DNA of 64,000 bases from Acetobacteraceae bacterium. Lineage in GTDB: Bacteria; Pseudomonadota; Alphaproteobacteria; Acetobacterales; Acetobacteraceae. The stretch lies in contig JAMXLO010000088.1 of the NCBI GenBank assembly GCA_024280945.1, positions 124,001-188,000 on the forward strand, read 5' to 3'. This document shows, piece by piece, positions 1 to 9,683 of the stretch. Numbering within the stretch: the first letter of the stretch is position 1; each line of letters starts with the position of its first letter. The notes under the pieces are model-generated. The model did not search any database. It saw only the letters and a list, made by a program, of their open reading frames with translations, and had not been told where the DNA came from. The position numbers and the translations under genes were made by a program.

Positions 1-2
1 AG

Positions 3-875
3 CTGACGGCACAACTGCAGCAGGGCAAGGACGCACTCAGCGTACTGCTCGGGATGTCGCCGTCCTCGCTGGAGTCGCTGCTGACCGGGCCACACACCAT
101 ACCGGTACCACCCAAGGACATCGCCGTTGGTATTCCTGCCGACCTGCTCCGCCGTCGGCCCGACATCCGCAGCGCCGAACTCAAGGCGGCAGCCCAGAGC
201 GCGCAGATCGGCATGGCCAAGGGCGACTTGTTTCCTGCATTCGCACTTGGCGGGGCGTTTGGCACGGTTGCGGGGACGACCGGCAGCAACCGTCTGAGTG
301 AGGTGTTCTCCGCACCGGGGATTCAGTTCGCGTTCGGCCCGTCGTTCAGTTGGCCGATTCTGAACTATGGCCAGATCACCAACAATGTAAGGGTGCAGGA
401 CGCCCGCCTGCAGACCTTGCTGATCGAGTACAAGAACACGGTGCTGAAGGCGCAGCAGGAGGTGCAAAACGGCCTGACTGCGTTCCTGCAGGGCCGGTCC
501 CAGGTCGAATACCTGCGGCGGAGCGTTGCAGCAGCCAGCGCCGCGCTGCGCATTGCGCTCGACCAGTATCTGCTCGGCACCAGGGACTTCACGACCGTTC
601 TGACGGCGGAGCAGAACCTTTATCAGGCACAGACCAATCTTGCCTCGGCCTCAGGCAATCTCTCTACAAGCCTCGCATCTTTGTATCGATCGCTCGGTGG
701 CGGTTGGCAGATCAGAGAGGGGAATGACTTCGTGAATGATGCAACCCGCAACGAGATGCGCAACCGCACGGATTGGGGGAGGTTGCTGCCGCCGTCCGAC
801 AAACCGCAGCCAGTGACACCCGGTCTTCCCTCTCCCGCCGATCGCGGCCCGGACGTGCGGGCACCGCAGTGGTGA
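3..875 (+). CDS. RND efflux outer-membrane factor (NodT/OprM type), 5' end cut by window edge
   Basis: This is the C-terminal part of a TolC-like outer-membrane channel of an RND efflux system. The frame is open from base 3, so the true start lies left of the window. The visible 290 residues carry the family pattern PADLLRRRPDIRSAE followed by long amphipathic, Gln- and Ala-rich helices, as in the coiled-coil periplasmic tunnel of NodT-family proteins (two OEP repeats). The last ~50 residues are Pro-rich and variable. Its TGA overlaps the GTG start of the membrane fusion protein by four bases (GTGA), so the pump genes are probably translationally coupled. Substrate cannot be told from the sequence. 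Confidence 0.93.
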   Translation: MTAQLQQGKDALSVLLGMSPSSLESLLTGPHTIPVPPKDIAVGIPADLLRRRPDIRSAELKAAAQSAQIGMAKGDLFPAFALGGAFGTVAGTTGSNRLSEVFSAPGIQFAFGPSFSWPILNYGQITNNVRVQDARLQTLLIEYKNTVLKAQQEVQNGLTAFLQGRSQVEYLRRSVAAASAALRIALDQYLLGTRDFTTVLTAEQNLYQAQTNLASASGNLSTSLASLYRSLGGGWQIREGNDFVNDATRNEMRNRTDWGRLLPPSDKPQPVTPGLPSPADRGPDVRAPQW

Positions 876-2212
876 AGCCGGTGAAGTTCAATCCGCGCTT
901 CAGCATTCCGGTCGCAGTCGTCCGCTGGGCCTTGAAGGCAGGCGCCATTCTCGCGGTGGTGAGCCTGTTCGGGGGCATGCTGCCAATAGAGCAGATCAGT
1001 GCCGCCGGCATTCTGGATCGCTGGTGGGAAGACCTGACCGGCGGCAATTCGAGTGGCCGTGCAGCTGCGGCGCCAACAGTTCCGCAGAATCGCACCGGAT
1101 CGCCGCAGCCGGCACAGCCGCCGGCTTCATCTGATACGGTTCAGGCGCAGGCGCCCGCAGCTCAGCTGCCCACCATCCCAGTGGTGCGGCCCAAGGTGCA
1201 GTCGGTCAGCGAAACGCTGGAAGTCACCGGAAACGCGGCGGCTGTGGCGCAGGTGAAGCTGCTTGCCCGCGTTGTGGGCTATCTCGAGCAGATTCACTTC
1301 GAAGATGGCGCACTGGCGAAGAAGGGAGACCTGCTGTTCACCATCCAGCAGGATCAGTACAAGGCGCAGTTGCAGCAGGCACAGGCACAGCTGCAGCTCC
1401 AGCAGGCGGCTTTGCTCTACGCCAAGACCGAAGTGGGCCGCTATACAGCATTGCTGAAGCGCGATGCTGCGACTCAGGTCGATGTCGACCACTGGAACTT
1501 CGAGCGTGCAAGCGCCGAGGCGAACATCCTGGCGGCGCAGGCGCAGATCTCTCTGGCGCAACTGAATCTGAACTACACCGAGGTCAGGGCTCCGTTCGAT
1601 GGCCAGATGGGCAAGCATCTGATCGACGTGGGCAATGTGGTTGGCGGCAATGGCCAGGAGGCGGCTCTTGGCGACATCACGCAACTCGATCCGATCTACG
1701 TGGTTGCGAATATCAGCACGCAGCAGGCGCTGCAGATCCGCGCCAATCTGGATCAGCGCCGGCTTACCTTGGCCGAACTTCACCAGGTTCCTGTCGAGGC
1801 CGCACTGTCGGATGAAACCGGTTTTCCTCACCGCGGCACAATCGAATACGTGGCGCCCGCAATCGACCCACAGACCGGAACCCTTCTGCTGCGCGGCATC
1901 ATGCGTAATCCGAATCGCACGCTGCTGCCTGGAATGTTCGTCAAGATTCGCCTGCCGATGGGCAAGGTCGTGCGGAGTGCGCTGCTGATACCGGACCGTG
2001 CGCTGCAGGAGGATCAGGGGGGGCGTTATCTGCTGGTCCTGGACCAGGACAATGTCATCCGCCAGCGCTATGTTCAACTGGGCGAACTGATCGGAGCATT
2101 ACGCGTCATCGCAAGCGGATTGAATCCGGATGATCGTGTGGTGGTGGGCGAGCTCTGGCGTGCGACGCCCGGCACGAAGGTGGTGCCGCAACTGACCACC
2201 GTCGGCGGCTAG
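872..2212 (+). CDS. RND efflux periplasmic adaptor (membrane fusion protein)
   Basis: Periplasmic adaptor linking the inner-membrane pump to the outer-membrane channel. I place the start at GTG 872, overlapping the upstream stop; GTG 869 is one codon earlier, and an in-frame TTG at 773 would give an N-terminus unlike the family. An inner-membrane anchor lies near residues 15-36. An Ala/Pro/Gln-rich linker follows, then a lipoyl-like half motif and a Gln-rich alpha-hairpin (LQQAQAQLQLQQAALLYAK), a second half motif at NYTEVRAPFDGQMGKHLIDV and a beta-barrel domain. At 446 residues it is longer than AcrA (397) because of the linker. It acts with the two neighbouring pump genes. Confidence 0.92.
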   Translation: MKPVKFNPRFSIPVAVVRWALKAGAILAVVSLFGGMLPIEQISAAGILDRWWEDLTGGNSSGRAAAAPTVPQNRTGSPQPAQPPASSDTVQAQAPAAQLPTIPVVRPKVQSVSETLEVTGNAAAVAQVKLLARVVGYLEQIHFEDGALAKKGDLLFTIQQDQYKAQLQQAQAQLQLQQAALLYAKTEVGRYTALLKRDAATQVDVDHWNFERASAEANILAAQAQISLAQLNLNYTEVRAPFDGQMGKHLIDVGNVVGGNGQEAALGDITQLDPIYVVANISTQQALQIRANLDQRRLTLAELHQVPVEAALSDETGFPHRGTIEYVAPAIDPQTGTLLLRGIMRNPNRTLLPGMFVKIRLPMGKVVRSALLIPDRALQEDQGGRYLLVLDQDNVIRQRYVQLGELIGALRVIASGLNPDDRVVVGELWRATPGTKVVPQLTTVGG

Positions 2213-2223
2213 GGCGGCCGCGG

Positions 2224-5200
2224 ATGATGTCGAAATTTTTCATCGAACATCCGGTCCTCGCCAATGTGCTGGCCATCGTCCTGGTGTTGATCGGCGCCGT
2301 ATCGCTGTTCCGTCTGCCGGTGTCGCAGTATCCCAATGTGGTGCCGCCGACAGTGGCGGTGACGGCGCGGTATCCGGGCGCCAGCGCGCAGACCGTTATC
2401 GATACAATCGCCCTGCCGATCGAGCAGCAGGTCAACGGCGTCGACCGGATGCTGTACATGGAGTCGACCAGCGCCTCGGACGGCACCTACAGTCTGACGG
2501 TGACGTTCGCGATCGGCACTGACCCCGATATCGATCAGGTGCTGGTGCAGAACCGTGTGCAGCTTGCACTCGCGTCATTGCCCGAGCCGGTGCAGGCGCA
2601 GGGCGTCAGCGTGCAGAAGAAGAATACGGCCATCCTGCAAATCGTCACGCTGAATTCGCCGGACGGCAAATACGACAGCCTGTTCATGAGCAACTACGCG
2701 ACGATCAACCTGACGAATGTCCTGGCGCGCCTGCCGGGCGTCGGCAGCGTCAAGGTGTTCGGCGCCGGCACCTATTCCATGCGCGTCTGGATGGACCCGC
2801 AGAAGCTCTACTCATTCGGTTTGGAGCCGAAGGACGTGATCAACGCCATCCGCCAGCAGAGCCAGAACGTGGCGGCGGGACAGGTGGGGATGCCGCCCGC
2901 GCCGGCGGATACGCAATTCCAATACACCGTCGACATCCAGTCGCGGCTGAACGATCCAAGCCAGTTCGGCGACATCGTGGTCAAGGACCAGACGGCTCAG
3001 GGCGGACGGTTGATCTATGTGCGGGACATCGGCCGCATCGAACTCGGTGCGCAGACCTACGCGCAGGAATTCAAGCTGAACGGCAAGCCGGCTGCCGGCA
3101 TCGCGATCTATCAGACGCCGGAGTCGAACTCGCTGCAGGTCGGCAAAGAGGTCGCGGACACGATGGCGGCGATGGCGCGCCGGTTCCCGGAAGGACTACA
3201 TTATTCGATCCCCTACGACACCACGACTTTCGTCAAGGATTCGATCAACGAGGTCTACAAGACGCTGTACCAGGCCGGCATCCTGGTGTTGATCGTCATC
3301 CTGGTGTTCCTGCAGAACTTCCGCGCCACGCTGGTACCGGCGACCACGGTGCCGGTGACCATCATCGGCGCCTTCGCCGCAATGGCGGCGCTGGGTTTTA
3401 CCGTCAACTTGTCCACGCTGTTCGGCATCGTACTGGCGATCGGCATCGTGGTGGACGACGCCATCGTCATCGTCGAGGGCGTTTCCAAGTACATCGAGCG
3501 TGGCATGTCCGGCCATGACTCCGCCATCAAAGCGATGAGTGAGCTGTTCGGACCCGTGGTCGGCATCACGTTGGTGCTGATGAGCGTATTCCTTCCGGCT
3601 GCCTTTGTGCCCGGCCTTACCGGCAACATGTTCGCTCAGTTCGCGCTGGTGATCGCGGCGACGGCGCTGATCAGCGCGGTCAACGCCGCAACGCTCAAGC
3701 CGACGCAATGCGCGCTGTGGCTGCGCACGCCGGTGCCACCGGAGAAGCGCAACTTCTTCTACCGCGGCTTCAATCGGCTATACGATCCGATGGAGCGCGG
3801 CTATGCGGCGCTCATTGGGCGCATGGTGCGCCATAGCGGCGTGATGGTGGTGATCGCACTGCTGCTCGCCGGCGGGGGCATGTGGGGGTTGACGCGCCTG
3901 CCGACCGCATTCATCCCGATCGATGACCAGGGCTATCTGATGCTGGCGATCCAGTTGCCGGAGGGGGCGTCCCTCGGGCGCACGACCGCATCGCTGGAAG
4001 AGGCCGGCAGGCGCGCGCGCGAGATTCCCGGTGTGCAGGAGATCATCGCGCTCTCAGGAATGTCGGTGCTCGACAACAGCGCCGACCTGGCCAATGCGGG
4101 AACCGTCTGGGTCATGCTGAAGCCGTTCGGCGAACGCGTGAAGGCGGGCGGTCAGGACCTGCTGACGCTGTACCAAAGTCTGCAGAAGGCTGTCGCCACT
4201 TTGCCTGACGGGCAGGCCTACGTGCTGCCACCACCACCGATCCAGGGTATCGGCAATGCTGGCGGCTTCCAGATGCAGCTGGAACTGCTGGGCGGCAGCT
4301 TCGACTATCAGAAGCTCAAGGACCTTACACAGGAGATCGTCAGCCAGGCCAGCAAAGATCCGGCCGTGGCGAACGTCATTACCACATTCCGGACGGACGG
4401 GCCGAACGTCGCACTCACCGTCGATCGCGCCCGAGCGGAGACGCTGCGGGTATCGGTAGGCGACGTGTTTGCTGCGCTGACCGATTATGTCGGATCGACC
4501 TATGTCAATCAGTTCAACAAATTCGGTCAGTCACTGCAGGTGTATGTGCAGGCGGACTCGCAGTATCGGCTACATCCGGACGATCTGCTCAACCTCTATG
4601 TGAAAAGCTCTGACGGGAACATGGTGCCGATCGGCGCGATCGCCCATCTCGGACCGGTGGTCGCGCCGCCGCTGATCACCCTATACAACCTCTATCCGTC
4701 GTCCACGATCGTCGGCGGTTCAGCCCGCGGCTACAGCTCGGGCCAGACGATGGCCGCCATGGAGCAGATCGCCAAGCGTGTCCTGCCGAATGACGTCACC
4801 TACGAATGGACGGCGATGTCCTATCAGGAGAACATCACTGGCAATCAGCTGTATTACGTGTTCGGCCTGTCGGTGCTGCTGGTCTATCTCTGTCTGGCCG
4901 GTCAGTACGAAAGCTGGATCCTGCCGCTCGCCGTGCTTTCGGCGGTGCCGCTTGCCTTGCTCGGGCCGGTGATCGCACTCACTAGCCTGGGTGTCGCCAA
5001 CAATCTGTATACCCAGATCGGACTGATGCTGCTGATCGCGCTGTCGGCCAAGAACGGCATCCTGATCGTCGAGGTGGCGCGCGAGCGTCGGCTTGTCGAC
5101 GGGCTGTCCATTCTTGAATCCGCGGTGGAGGCGTCGCGGACGAGGTTCCGGCCGATCCTGATGACCTCTTTCGCCTTCATCCTCGGCGTGCTGCCGCTGG

Positions 5201-5412
5201 TCCTCGCGACCGGCGCGGGCGCCAATGCCAGGAAGTCACTCGGCATCAGCGTGTTCAGCGGCATGATTGCATCGACCTGTCTAGCCGTTCTGTTCGTGCC
5301 GTCGTTTTTTGCGGTACTGCAGCGTTTTGATGAATGGCGGAAGCGCAAGAAGCAGCCGTCGGCCGGTAGTCGCGTCGATCATGGCCAGGTTCCGGCAACC
5401 GGCGAGGTCTAA
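2224..5412 (+). CDS. RND multidrug efflux pump, inner-membrane subunit (HAE1/AcrB family)
   Basis: Proton-driven inner-membrane efflux transporter of 1062 residues, full length for AcrB-type pumps (about 1030-1060). The N-terminus MSKFFIEHPVLANVLAIVLV is typical of the family. The proton-relay aspartates are present in GIVVDDAIVIVEG (D411-D412), and the matching lysine is in ALSAKNGILIVE (K943). The two large periplasmic loops and both transmembrane halves are intact. The gene lies 11 bases after the adaptor and completes a tripartite operon. Export of hydrophobic or amphipathic compounds is expected; no regulator is visible inside the window. Confidence 0.95.
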   Translation: MMSKFFIEHPVLANVLAIVLVLIGAVSLFRLPVSQYPNVVPPTVAVTARYPGASAQTVIDTIALPIEQQVNGVDRMLYMESTSASDGTYSLTVTFAIGTDPDIDQVLVQNRVQLALASLPEPVQAQGVSVQKKNTAILQIVTLNSPDGKYDSLFMSNYATINLTNVLARLPGVGSVKVFGAGTYSMRVWMDPQKLYSFGLEPKDVINAIRQQSQNVAAGQVGMPPAPADTQFQYTVDIQSRLNDPSQFGDIVVKDQTAQGGRLIYVRDIGRIELGAQTYAQEFKLNGKPAAGIAIYQTPESNSLQVGKEVADTMAAMARRFPEGLHYSIPYDTTTFVKDSINEVYKTLYQAGILVLIVILVFLQNFRATLVPATTVPVTIIGAFAAMAALGFTVNLSTLFGIVLAIGIVVDDAIVIVEGVSKYIERGMSGHDSAIKAMSELFGPVVGITLVLMSVFLPAAFVPGLTGNMFAQFALVIAATALISAVNAATLKPTQCALWLRTPVPPEKRNFFYRGFNRLYDPMERGYAALIGRMVRHSGVMVVIALLLAGGGMWGLTRLPTAFIPIDDQGYLMLAIQLPEGASLGRTTASLEEAGRRAREIPGVQEIIALSGMSVLDNSADLANAGTVWVMLKPFGERVKAGGQDLLTLYQSLQKAVATLPDGQAYVLPPPPIQGIGNAGGFQMQLELLGGSFDYQKLKDLTQEIVSQASKDPAVANVITTFRTDGPNVALTVDRARAETLRVSVGDVFAALTDYVGSTYVNQFNKFGQSLQVYVQADSQYRLHPDDLLNLYVKSSDGNMVPIGAIAHLGPVVAPPLITLYNLYPSSTIVGGSARGYSSGQTMAAMEQIAKRVLPNDVTYEWTAMSYQENITGNQLYYVFGLSVLLVYLCLAGQYESWILPLAVLSAVPLALLGPVIALTSLGVANNLYTQIGLMLLIALSAKNGILIVEVARERRLVDGLSILESAVEASRTRFRPILMTSFAFILGVLPLVLATGAGANARKSLGISVFSGMIASTCLAVLFVPSFFAVLQRFDEWRKRKKQPSAGSRVDHGQVPATGEV

Positions 5413-5446
5413 GTCTTTGTATACTGGGAGCCGTGACTGACGCTGC

Positions 5447-5469
5447 GCGTGCGGCGATCCTGCGCACGC
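5447..5469 (+). terminator. Possible hairpin terminator after the RND operon
   Basis: A 7-bp perfect inverted repeat (GCGTGCG / CGCACGC) with a 9-base loop lies 35 bases after the pump stop codon. There is no T-run, so it may only be an mRNA end stabiliser. Confidence 0.35.
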
Positions 5470-5516
5470 AATTGCGATTGCCGCGATCCTTCTGCCAATA
5501 CCGTTCGCATGCGAAT

Positions 5517-5537
5517 CTCCGCGCACAAGCCGCGGAG
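5517..5537 (+). promoter_or_regulatory. Leader hairpin overlapping the ribosome-binding site of the sorbosone dehydrogenase-like gene
   Basis: The arms CTCCGCG (5517-5523) and CGCGGAG (5531-5537) are perfectly complementary with a 7-base loop. The right arm contains GGAG, the likely Shine-Dalgarno sequence, 8 bases before the ATG at 5546. If the hairpin forms it would hide the ribosome-binding site. Regulation is inferred from base pairing alone. Confidence 0.3.
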
Positions 5538-5545
5538 TTTCACGC

Positions 5546-7300
5546 ATGAACTCTCAGAGCATTACAGGAATGTCATCCCGTCCTGTCGCCGCCCTCGCCA
5601 TGTTGCTGCTGATTGCCGGCGGCGCGGGAACGGCACGCGCGGAAGCAGCCGGGTGCAGCGGCGATAACGGGGGCATCACTCTCCCGCCCGGCTTTTGTGC
5701 CAGGGTGTTCGCCGACCAGCTCGGCCACGTGCGACACATGGTCGTGGCTCCCAATGGCGTGCTGTATGCCAACACCTGGAGCGGTCGCTACTATCGGAAC
5801 GACACGCCCCCCGCCGGCGGGTTCGTGATCGCGCTGCAAATCACGGCAAACGATGGCAAGGCGAACAAAATTGTCCGCTTCGGCCCTACCCGTGCAGATG
5901 GCAATGCGGGCGGTACCGGTATCGCGATCTACAAGAACCATCTCTACGTCGAGACGAACGATCGCATCGTGCGTTACGCATTACCGACGGATGGGATCGT
6001 GCCGGCGACGACAACGGAAACGGTGGTATCCGGATTACCGCTCACCGGCGACCATCCGATGCATCCCTTCAAGATCGACGCGCAGGGCAACCTCTATGTC
6101 GATCTCGGCTCGGCCACAAATTCCTGTCAGAGCGAGAACCGCATGCCGAACGTGCCCGGTCTCACCCCTTGCGCCGAGTTAGAGACCCGCGCTGGCACTT
6201 GGCGATACGACGCCAACAAGCTCAATCAGCGATTCTCACCAGCGGAGCGTTTCTCCACCGGTCTGCGGAACGGCGAAGGCTTCGGCATCGATTCGGCGGG
6301 TCGAGTGTTCGCTACCCAGCATGGGCGAGATCAATTGGCCGAAAACTTCCCACGCCTCTACCAGCCGGCGCAGGGTGCAAATGAGCCAGCTGAAGAGCTG
6401 GTTCAGTTGCGGCAAGGTGCCGACTTCGGCTGGCCGGAATGCTACTACGACTATGACCAGAAGCGGCTGGTATTGGCGCCGGAATACGGCGGCGACGGCG
6501 GCAAAGCGGTGGGAATATGCGCACAAAAGCAGGCTCCCGTCGCAGCTTTCCCAGCGCACTGGGCACCAAACGATCTGCTGATCTATGAGGGCAAACAGTT
6601 CCCCTCGGCATATAAGGATGGGGCTTTCATCGCGTTCCACGGCTCCTGGAACCGCGCCCCATCACCACAGGGGGGCTACAATGTCGTGTTCCAGCCGCTG
6701 CATGACGGCAAGGCGTCGGGGCCGTTCGTCGTGTTCGCCGACGGTTTCGCGGGAGCGGTCAAGGAACCTGGCCGTGCCGCACACCGACCCACGGGTCTCG
6801 CCGTTGCACCGGATGGATCGATGTATATTTCCGATGATCGGCACGGCCGCATCTGGCGTGTCACCTTCAGTGGCGGCAGCAATGTTGCGGGCATCATGGC
6901 CGCCGTGCCCGTGCCGTCCGCTTCGGCGGCGTCGCCCAATGTGACGCCACCGGAAGGCATCCATCCGGCGGCTGGCCTGCCCATTCCACCGGGTGGCTCA
7001 TCGGATCGGGTCGCGCTGGGTGCGCGCATATTCCACGGACAGGAGGGTGGCGGGACCTGTTCGGGCTGCCATAGCAGTGACGGCAAGGGATCATCGGTTG
7101 GTTCCGACCTGACCAGCGGCAAGTATCTCTGGGGAGACGGGAGTGTAGAGGCGATCATGCACACCATCGAGAATGGCGTGCCAAAAGCGAAAGAGCACAC
7201 CGGCGCTATGCCGCCAAAAGGAGGCGCCAACCTAACCCAGGGGGAAGTCGCCGCGGTGGCTGACTATGTCTGGGCACTTGGCCATAGAACCAGCCAGTGA
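5546..7300 (+). CDS. Sorbosone/glucose dehydrogenase-like PQQ beta-propeller with C-terminal cytochrome c
   Basis: Periplasmic quinoprotein-type dehydrogenase of 584 residues. A signal peptide spans about residues 1-32 (hydrophobic run AALAMLLLIAGGAGTARA); an internal Met at residue 9 is an alternative start. Residues about 45-450 match the six-bladed propeller of L-sorbosone dehydrogenase / soluble aldose dehydrogenases, with FCARVFADQLGHVRHM at the start and a late GRIWRVTF blade. Residues about 480-584 form a single-haem cytochrome c domain with CSGCH at 505-509 and MPPKGG as a probable distal Met ligand. The fusion suggests that electrons pass from the sugar or aldehyde substrate through PQQ to the attached haem and then to the respiratory chain. 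The true substrate is unknown. Confidence 0.88.
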   Translation: MNSQSITGMSSRPVAALAMLLLIAGGAGTARAEAAGCSGDNGGITLPPGFCARVFADQLGHVRHMVVAPNGVLYANTWSGRYYRNDTPPAGGFVIALQITANDGKANKIVRFGPTRADGNAGGTGIAIYKNHLYVETNDRIVRYALPTDGIVPATTTETVVSGLPLTGDHPMHPFKIDAQGNLYVDLGSATNSCQSENRMPNVPGLTPCAELETRAGTWRYDANKLNQRFSPAERFSTGLRNGEGFGIDSAGRVFATQHGRDQLAENFPRLYQPAQGANEPAEELVQLRQGADFGWPECYYDYDQKRLVLAPEYGGDGGKAVGICAQKQAPVAAFPAHWAPNDLLIYEGKQFPSAYKDGAFIAFHGSWNRAPSPQGGYNVVFQPLHDGKASGPFVVFADGFAGAVKEPGRAAHRPTGLAVAPDGSMYISDDRHGRIWRVTFSGGSNVAGIMAAVPVPSASAASPNVTPPEGIHPAAGLPIPPGGSSDRVALGARIFHGQEGGGTCSGCHSSDGKGSSVGSDLTSGKYLWGDGSVEAIMHTIENGVPKAKEHTGAMPPKGGANLTQGEVAAVADYVWALGHRTSQ

Positions 7301-7309
7301 AGTGCCGGA

Positions 7310-7891
7310 TCAGCCAACTTCGTCGAGTTCGGTGCCCCACATCCTTTCGAGCCCGTACATCGCGCGTGCCTCAGGCTTGAACAGGTGCACCACGATATCG
7401 CCGGCGTCGACCAGCACCCAGTCGGCGCCGCCTGCACCCTCTACCTGCACGCGCCTCAATCCCGCCGCATGCAGCTTCTCCGAGAGGTGCTCGGCCATCG
7501 CGGCAATCTGACGGTCCGCAAGGCCCGTGGCGATCACCATGCGGTCGCAAAATGACGCTTTGCCTTCCAGGTCGAGCGTCACGACGTTCTCTGCCTTGTC
7601 GTCCTCCAGGCTGCCGACGATCACTGACTGCAGCCGGTCCAGCGCTGATGGTTCCTTGTGTGACCGATGTGCAGTGACCGGGCGAGGGCCTGCAACGACA
7701 GTTTTCTTGCGCAGCGTGCCGGGAGTCTTGTCGGCCACGACAAGCGTTGGTTTGGCGGCCTTCTTACGCGGTACCGCCCGGTGGCGTGCCGGGGCAAACG
7801 GTTTCGGAGGCTTGGCTATGGCTCTGCTCCTCTGCTTGCGCGGATTGCGCTGGCCGACGCAGGATGTTCTGGCACATTCAGGAAAGCCCAC
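7310..7891 (-). CDS. rsfS: Ribosomal silencing factor RsfS
   Basis: RsfS binds ribosomal protein L14 and blocks subunit joining in stationary phase. The conserved domain covers about residues 83-190 (SALDRLQSVIVGSLEDDKAE, then VIATGLADRQIAAMAEHL, ADWVLVDAGDIVVHLF and YGLERMWG). The first ~80 residues are Pro-, Lys- and Arg-rich and not part of the family core. The only upstream ATG (7891) overlaps the end of nadD by 76 bases; an in-frame GTG at residue 52 is a possible later start. The nadD-rsfS order is common in bacteria. Function is firm; the exact N-terminus is not. Confidence 0.9.
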   Translation of the reverse strand: MGFPECARTSCVGQRNPRKQRSRAIAKPPKPFAPARHRAVPRKKAAKPTLVVADKTPGTLRKKTVVAGPRPVTAHRSHKEPSALDRLQSVIVGSLEDDKAENVVTLDLEGKASFCDRMVIATGLADRQIAAMAEHLSEKLHAAGLRRVQVEGAGGADWVLVDAGDIVVHLFKPEARAMYGLERMWGTELDEVG

Positions 7892-8388
7892 GCAGGCGCT
7901 CTAAGTTCAGCCAATCTATTTGCCGATCGCATCGGTCGCCGCGCGGTCGCGAATCTGCGCGCCGCCTGGCTGGCCAAAGCGCGGTGATTGTAGCCGGGCC
8001 GCGGCAGCACAGCGATTGGAATGCGGCGAAAAAATTCGACCCAGCGACGCCAGCGCGGCAGTTGCAGCAGGATATCGGCTCCGGTCAACCAGACGAAGCG
8101 CACCCGGGCGAACCGTCGCAGCAGAAGCCGCAACGTATCGATCGTGTAGCGCGTACCCCACACAGCCTCGATCCCGCTGGCAATGAAGCGCCGCCCGTCG
8201 GCAATGCAGCGTGCGGAGGCAAGCCGATGGTCGAATGGCGCCATGCCGCATTGCGGCTTCAAGGGATTGCCAGGAGATACCAACAGCCAGACCTGGTCGA
8301 GTTGCAATCGCCGCCGCGCCAGGTCGATGACGTGTCGATGACCCGCATGTGCAGGGTTGAACGAACCTCCCAACAGGCCGATCCGCAT
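7816..8388 (-). CDS. nadD: Nicotinate-nucleotide adenylyltransferase
   Basis: Joins ATP and nicotinate mononucleotide to make deamido-NAD in NAD biosynthesis. The N-terminal nucleotidyltransferase motif GGSFNPAHAGHRH is present, followed by LDQVWLLVSPGNPLKP and, in the middle, VWLTGADILLQLPRW. The C-terminal ASASAIR matches the ISSTxIR motif only loosely. At 190 residues it is normal for alphaproteobacterial NadD. It lies 35 bases after proA and overlaps rsfS. Confidence 0.93.
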   Translation of the reverse strand: MRIGLLGGSFNPAHAGHRHVIDLARRRLQLDQVWLLVSPGNPLKPQCGMAPFDHRLASARCIADGRRFIASGIEAVWGTRYTIDTLRLLLRRFARVRFVWLTGADILLQLPRWRRWVEFFRRIPIAVLPRPGYNHRALASQAARRFATARRPMRSANRLAELRAPAWAFLNVPEHPASASAIRASRGAEP

Positions 8389-8423
8389 CAGCCTTCGATC
8401 GCCGAACCGAGGGATCGGATCGG

Positions 8424-9683
8424 TCAGGGACGCACCTGCCCATTGCCGATGACAAGATAGCGGTAGGTCGTGAGCTGATCTGGCCCGACCGGGCCACGCG
8501 CATGAATGCGCCCGGTGGCAATGCCGATTTCAGCGCCAAAGCCGAACTCGCCGCCATCGCAGAACTGGGTGGACGCATTCCACAGCGCGACCGCACTGTC
8601 GACGCCGTCAAGAAAACGGCGGGCCGCATTCGGATCTTCTGTGACGATCGCGTCGGTGTGCTCCGAACCATGTCTCTTGATGTGGGCGAGCGCCGCATCG
8701 ACGCCATCCACCACCGCGACCGACAGGATCGCATCCAGCCATTCCGTGTCGAAGTCTGCCTCGGTCGCCGGCGACAACTCGGGCACAATGTCGCGCGCCG
8801 ATGCATCGGCGCGGAAGTCGCACCCCAGCGCGCGCAGATCAGCGACGATTGCCGGCAGCAGCGCAGCCGCGATGCTGCGATCGATCAGCAGCGTCTCGGT
8901 CGCACCGCAGATACCGGTACGCCGCATCTTCGCGTTAGCCACGATTTTTCGGGCCATCGCATGGTCGGCAGAGGCGTGCACATACGTGTGGCAAAGGCCT
9001 TCAGCGTGTGCCAGCACCGGCACGTGCGCCTCACGCTGTACCCGCTCGACCAGCGACTTGCCGCCACGTGGTACGATCAGGTCGAGCAGTCCGGCACCCG
9101 CCAGCATTGCCGCAACGTAGGCGCGATCAGCGTTCGGAGCGATCTGCACACACGTGTCCGGCAGCCCGGCCTCGCGCAGGCCTGCCACCAGTGCAGTGTT
9201 GATGGCAGCGGCGCTGCGCACGCTTTCCGAGCCGCCGCGCAGGATGACCGCGTTCCCCGACTTCAGGCAGATACCGGCGGCATCGGCCCCGACGTTCGGA
9301 CGACTCTCGTAGATCATGCCGATGACACCGATCGGCGTGGCGATGCGCTGGATGCGCAGCCCGTTTGGACGGATCCAGTCGGCCAGCATACGACCAAGCG
9401 GATCGGGCAGTTGCGCTATGTCCTCCAATCCCTTCGCCATCGATTCAATGCGGGCCTCGTTCAAGGCAAGGCGGTCGCGGAACGCGGCAGTGCCGTTGCA
9501 GGCAGCGAGGTCGCCGTTATTGGCCGTGAGGATCGCAGCAGTATGAGCGCGCAAGCTCGAGGCCATCTTGCAAAGCGCTGCATTGCGCGCCCCATCCGAC
9601 ATACGTGCCAGAACGTGTGACGCTTCGCGTGCTGCTTTCGCAGCGCTCTGCAGGTGTTGGGTAGCCTCGGTCTCAATATGCAT
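8424..9683 (-). CDS. proA: Glutamate-5-semialdehyde dehydrogenase (gamma-glutamyl phosphate reductase)
   Basis: Second step of proline synthesis: NADPH-dependent reduction of gamma-glutamyl phosphate. At 419 residues it is the usual length. The family blocks are all seen: [29 protein letters not shown], the lysine-containing [12 protein letters not shown], and the catalytic cysteine in [12 protein letters not shown]. The start ATG at 9683 gives [15 protein letters not shown]. It is separated from proB by 426 bases that contain no clear gene, so it may have its own promoter or be reached by read-through. Confidence 0.96.
   Translation of the reverse strand: MHIETEATQHLQSAAKAAREASHVLARMSDGARNAALCKMASSLRAHTAAILTANNGDLAACNGTAAFRDRLALNEARIESMAKGLEDIAQLPDPLGRMLADWIRPNGLRIQRIATPIGVIGMIYESRPNVGADAAGICLKSGNAVILRGGSESVRSAAAINTALVAGLREAGLPDTCVQIAPNADRAYVAAMLAGAGLLDLIVPRGGKSLVERVQREAHVPVLAHAEGLCHTYVHASADHAMARKIVANAKMRRTGICGATETLLIDRSIAAALLPAIVADLRALGCDFRADASARDIVPELSPATEADFDTEWLDAILSVAVVDGVDAALAHIKRHGSEHTDAIVTEDPNAARRFLDGVDSAVALWNASTQFCDGGEFGFGAEIGIATGRIHARGPVGPDQLTTYRYLVIGNGQVRP

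Noticed and set aside
8502-9620. 372-codon plus-strand open frame opposite proA
   Set aside because: Lies fully inside proA on the other strand and has shadow-like composition.
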